64,000 nucleotides of DNA from Bdellovibrio bacteriovorus W (GTDB lineage: Bacteria > Bdellovibrionota > Bdellovibrionia > Bdellovibrionales > Bdellovibrionaceae): NCBI GenBank assembly GCA_000525675.1, contig CP002190.1, positions 1,860,001 through 1,924,000 of the forward strand. Reading direction: 5' to 3'. Below are positions 61,969-64,000 of the stretch, in pieces; positions within the stretch are counted from its first letter, which is position 1, and every line of letters begins with the position of its first letter. The notes beneath the pieces are model-generated. The model made no database searches. It was not told the origin of the DNA and worked only from the letters and a program-made list of their open reading frames with translations. Made by a program: the position numbers and the translations under genes.

Positions 61969-62679
61969 ATGAGTACTTCACCTGTGCACGATTTCAGGTA
62001 CGTTCTATGTCCTGGCTCTCAACCCTTGGCGGACTATCGTTTTCTTCACGAACAAATTTTTCGATGTTGGGAACTTGTATGGAAGGAGACCTACCAAGAA
62101 CTCAATATTGACAAAAAACTCACTTCCGATGTTTTCACTCGGCAGGACTATATCGGAGCGCTATTTTACGAAAACAAATGTGTCGGTATGGCTTTTTTTA
62201 GGTGGTCCTATGCCTATGGCCCTGAGTTTTCCGAAGACAGCTATTTTTCCAATTGGGAAAAAAACCACATCAACGAACTTTGCTCACGAGGTCCCGAGAT
62301 TATCGTCTGCAGCAACTATACAATTCACCCCTCAGCGCGTGGCAACCAACTCCCTTTGCCTATGCGAGATCTTCTCTTAGGTATGATCATCGAAACTTTT
62401 CTAAACTCCAATGCTGATGCGATGACAGCGGCCACTCGACTCGATCGGAAGGTCAATGAAGTCTGCACTCGCTGGGGAGCTCACCCGATCGCCCGCGACC
62501 TACCTTCAGGTTTTGGAGAAGCTCGCGTCGATCTTTTAGGTTTTTTCAAAGACATTATTCTCTCGCAAAAAGCTCCACCTTTAAAGGAACACACGGAATT
62601 CCTCTGGGCCAATCGCTTAGAGATTCCCCGCGAGAATCATCATGTCTTCCCTTCAATACCAATTTTAAAAGTAGCTTAG
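61969..62679 (+). CDS. Putative GNAT-fold acyltransferase (N-acyl amino acid synthase-like)
   Basis: The 236-aa protein has a beta-alpha order that resembles GNAT-type acyltransferases. YENKCVGMAFFRWSYA is followed by EIIVCSNYTIHPSARGNQLPLPMRDLLLGMIIETF, where the IHPSARG segment sits like the acyl-CoA pyrophosphate loop. FeeM-type autoinducer or N-acyl synthases share this feel. The acyl donor and acceptor are unknown. A strong GGAAGGAGGT precedes the ATG. It lies 8 bp before the haem-oxygenase-like gene, so the two are one operon. Confidence 0.6.
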   Translation: MSTSPVHDFRYVLCPGSQPLADYRFLHEQIFRCWELVWKETYQELNIDKKLTSDVFTRQDYIGALFYENKCVGMAFFRWSYAYGPEFSEDSYFSNWEKNHINELCSRGPEIIVCSNYTIHPSARGNQLPLPMRDLLLGMIIETFLNSNADAMTAATRLDRKVNEVCTRWGAHPIARDLPSGFGEARVDLLGFFKDIILSQKAPPLKEHTEFLWANRLEIPRENHHVFPSIPILKVA

Positions 62680-62687
62680 GAGAATAT

Positions 62688-63338
62688 ATGTATTCAAATA
62701 TTGAAAAAATTAAATCGGCCATTCAAGACGAGATCAATACCCTAGGAAACAAGATGGTGGATGCCCCTTGGCACGATCCAGAGTTTTACAAAATGTGGCT
62801 CGCACAGACACACTATCTCATTCGCCACACGACAAAACTGCTGGCCCTCGCAGCGGCTTATGTAAAAGTTGAGAACCGAGATCATCACTATGTGATGCTT
62901 GAACATATCAAAGGGGAACTTCATCACGATCTGATGCCCTTAAAAGATCTCAAGGACTTCGGTGCCCATATTTCAGAGTTTCCTGAACTTCCTGAAACAG
63001 AAATGATTCATCAGCTTCAATACTATTGGATCGCTCATGAGAATCCACTTTCACTCTGTGGATATGCATTTCTATTAGAAGGAGCCGCTAAGTTCTTCGG
63101 TCCGCAATTACTTAAAAACCTTCAAGAGAAATATGGCACCAAGGGTTCTTTGTTTTTAAAAGTCCATGTGACCGTAGATCAAGATCACTATGAAGAGGGC
63201 TCTCAGTTTCTCAACACTTTAAACCTTGAAGAATGCCGATACATACTGCGCAATATGCAACAATCCAACATTCTCTATAGTCGTATGATTGATAGAATAA
63301 AGGACGAATACTTATTGCAGAAAAAATATGCCGCCTAG
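62688..63338 (+). CDS. Haem-oxygenase-like diiron oxidase family protein
   Basis: This 216-aa all-helical protein has the metal-ligand pattern of haem-oxygenase-like oxidases (HDO/PF14518 type). EHIKGELHHDLMPLKDL is near residues 72-88. EGAAKFFG lies in the middle, and KVHVTVDQDHYEEGSQFL is near 165. Such enzymes use a diiron centre in N-oxygenation or C-C cleavage of small metabolites. AGGAG precedes the ATG. It is 8 bp after the acyltransferase gene, so the pair may make or modify an acylated small molecule. A bidirectional terminator follows. Confidence 0.72.
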   Translation: MYSNIEKIKSAIQDEINTLGNKMVDAPWHDPEFYKMWLAQTHYLIRHTTKLLALAAAYVKVENRDHHYVMLEHIKGELHHDLMPLKDLKDFGAHISEFPELPETEMIHQLQYYWIAHENPLSLCGYAFLLEGAAKFFGPQLLKNLQEKYGTKGSLFLKVHVTVDQDHYEEGSQFLNTLNLEECRYILRNMQQSNILYSRMIDRIKDEYLLQKKYAA

Positions 63339-63464
63339 GAGGTGAGCTTTTAAGTCGCCTACAGAAAATGATTTCAGGCGATGCCACGAAGACATGGGGC
63401 ATAGAGTGCAGAACCATCGTCGCCCAAGCTTGAAACTCGGCGATGGCAACTGACTCGAATAAAA

Positions 63465-63493
63465 AAAGGCTTTGAGGTTCACTCAAAGCCTTT
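63465..63493. terminator. Bidirectional rho-independent terminator
   Basis: A perfect 12-bp stem (AAAGGCTTTGAG / CTCAAAGCCTTT) with a 5-base loop has A on its left flank and T on its right. It serves both the diiron gene and trxA. Confidence 0.93.
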
Positions 63494-63518
63494 TTGATTT
63501 TTCTAAGTTTAATAAAAA

Positions 63519-63845
63519 CTAAACGTTCTTATTCAGGAAATCTACGATCGCCTCTTTTGGATGATTTCCAACTAGCTGACCCACTTCGCTGCCACCTTTG
63601 AAAAGCAACATCGCAGGGATGCCACGGATTCCGTATTTACCTGGAGTCGATGGGTTTTCATCAACGTTTACTTTTACGATTTTAACTTTTCCACCAAGTT
63701 CTTGAGCTACTTCTTCAAGCTTTGGAGCAAGAGCACGACAAGGCCCACACCACTCAGCCCAGAAATCTACTAGTACCGGTGTTGAAGAGTTTAAAACCTC
63801 TGTATCAAATGAACTGTCTGTGACAGCAGTTGTAAATGTGCTCAT
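63519..63845 (-). CDS. trxA: Thioredoxin
   Basis: The 108-aa protein has the [13 protein letters not shown] active-site motif (CGPC) near residues 30-42 and the cis-Pro loop [11 protein letters not shown]. The C-terminus is RGIP...FKGG-type as in thioredoxin 1. It reduces protein disulphides in the cytosol. A promoter-like TATAAT lies about 50 bp upstream. The gene stands alone, with a terminator shared with the convergent neighbour. Confidence 0.96.
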   Translation of the reverse strand: MSTFTTAVTDSSFDTEVLNSSTPVLVDFWAEWCGPCRALAPKLEEVAQELGGKVKIVKVNVDENPSTPGKYGIRGIPAMLLFKGGSEVGQLVGNHPKEAIVDFLNKNV

Positions 63846-63894
63846 TATCGCCCTCCATTGGGATCAAAACCCAAAGTCATCTAAATCAATAAGT

Positions 63895-63923
63895 ATTATA
63901 GCCCGAAAAGGGATAACCCCAAA
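63895..63923 (-). promoter_or_regulatory. Promoter candidate for trxA
   Basis: On the minus strand a perfect TATAAT (63895-63900) stands 17 bp after TTTGGG (63918-63923), a weak -35. It lies 50 bp upstream of the trxA ATG. Confidence 0.5.
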
Positions 63924-63938
63924 GCACTATGCGTGCAA

Positions 63939-64000
63939 TCACTTTTTGAAGAGGGCTTTTGTGAATTGACGGCGCAAACTATCAAGATCTTTCAGGTTTT
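63939..64000 (-). CDS. C-terminal end of an unknown protein, continues past the window
   Basis: The minus strand reads NLKDLDSLRRQFTKALFKK and then TGA, which looks like a true charged C-terminus. Only 20 codons are visible, so neither the frame nor the identity can be settled. Confidence 0.45.
   Translation of the reverse strand, partial: NLKDLDSLRRQFTKALFKK

Overview
The window is a dense bacterial chromosomal segment with about 53 protein genes and no rRNA, tRNA, CRISPR array, prophage or transposase that I could find. The mixture suggests a Gram-negative deltaproteobacterium-like predator, most likely of the Bdellovibrio group. The evidence is many signal-peptide, lipoprotein and beta-barrel proteins, a secreted subtilase operon, an elongasome operon, HD-GYP and partner-switching signalling, FolE2 and UvrA. 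The lineage call is an inference from gene content and style, because no marker search could be run.

Layout. 1-6.5 kb: an unknown partial gene, an RNase Z-like hydrolase, a periplasmic protein, a two-HKD phospholipase D/cardiolipin synthase, a P-loop ATPase and a secreted protein (633 aa). 6.7-15.3 kb: a signalling block with a receiver-PATAN-TPR regulator, a STAS protein, a membrane PP2C phosphatase, a FecR/fibronectin-like membrane protein and a CheA-like Hpt kinase. 15.4-20.8 kb: htpG, a tiny secreted protein, a CheY, a ChaN-like protein, rpmG-dcd and a lipoprotein. 21-30.3 kb: a repeat-rich EF-hand lipoprotein with a barrel protein, a hydrolase, an M14 peptidase, a DUF1338 enzyme, a CxxCH protein and an HD-GYP phosphodiesterase. 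30.6-41.4 kb: cell-envelope and secreted proteins, including an Ntn hydrolase and an operon holding a papain-like protein, an 1133-aa orphan and an S8 protease. 41.6-42.4 kb: a nucleotidyltransferase/RHH toxin-antitoxin-like pair with a visible operator. 42.5-56.2 kb: a paralogue of the 4.6 kb secreted protein, FNR, an EamA transporter, a TerC-like protein, uvrA, a Fur-family regulator, folE2, maf, cdd, a secreted DNase I-fold protein, a pterin-synthase-like ORF and a PpiD/SurA-like chaperone. 56.4-61.0 kb: mreC-mreD-mrdA-rodA, followed by a lytic transglycosylase. 62-64 kb: an acyltransferase-like/haem-oxygenase-like pair and trxA.

The most striking non-coding signal is a family of about 120-bp inverted-repeat elements (six full copies and one partial). 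Every copy lies in a gap between convergent genes, close to or overlapping the stop codon of the minus-strand gene. Paired arms show compensatory changes between copies. Other unusual signals are two different long inverted repeats at 52.95-53.04 and 54.46-54.61 kb, a nested hairpin that buries the Shine-Dalgarno and start codon of the lytic transglycosylase, three 13-bp-phased direct repeats upstream of rpmG, and a terminator hairpin inside the start of a translationally coupled ORF.
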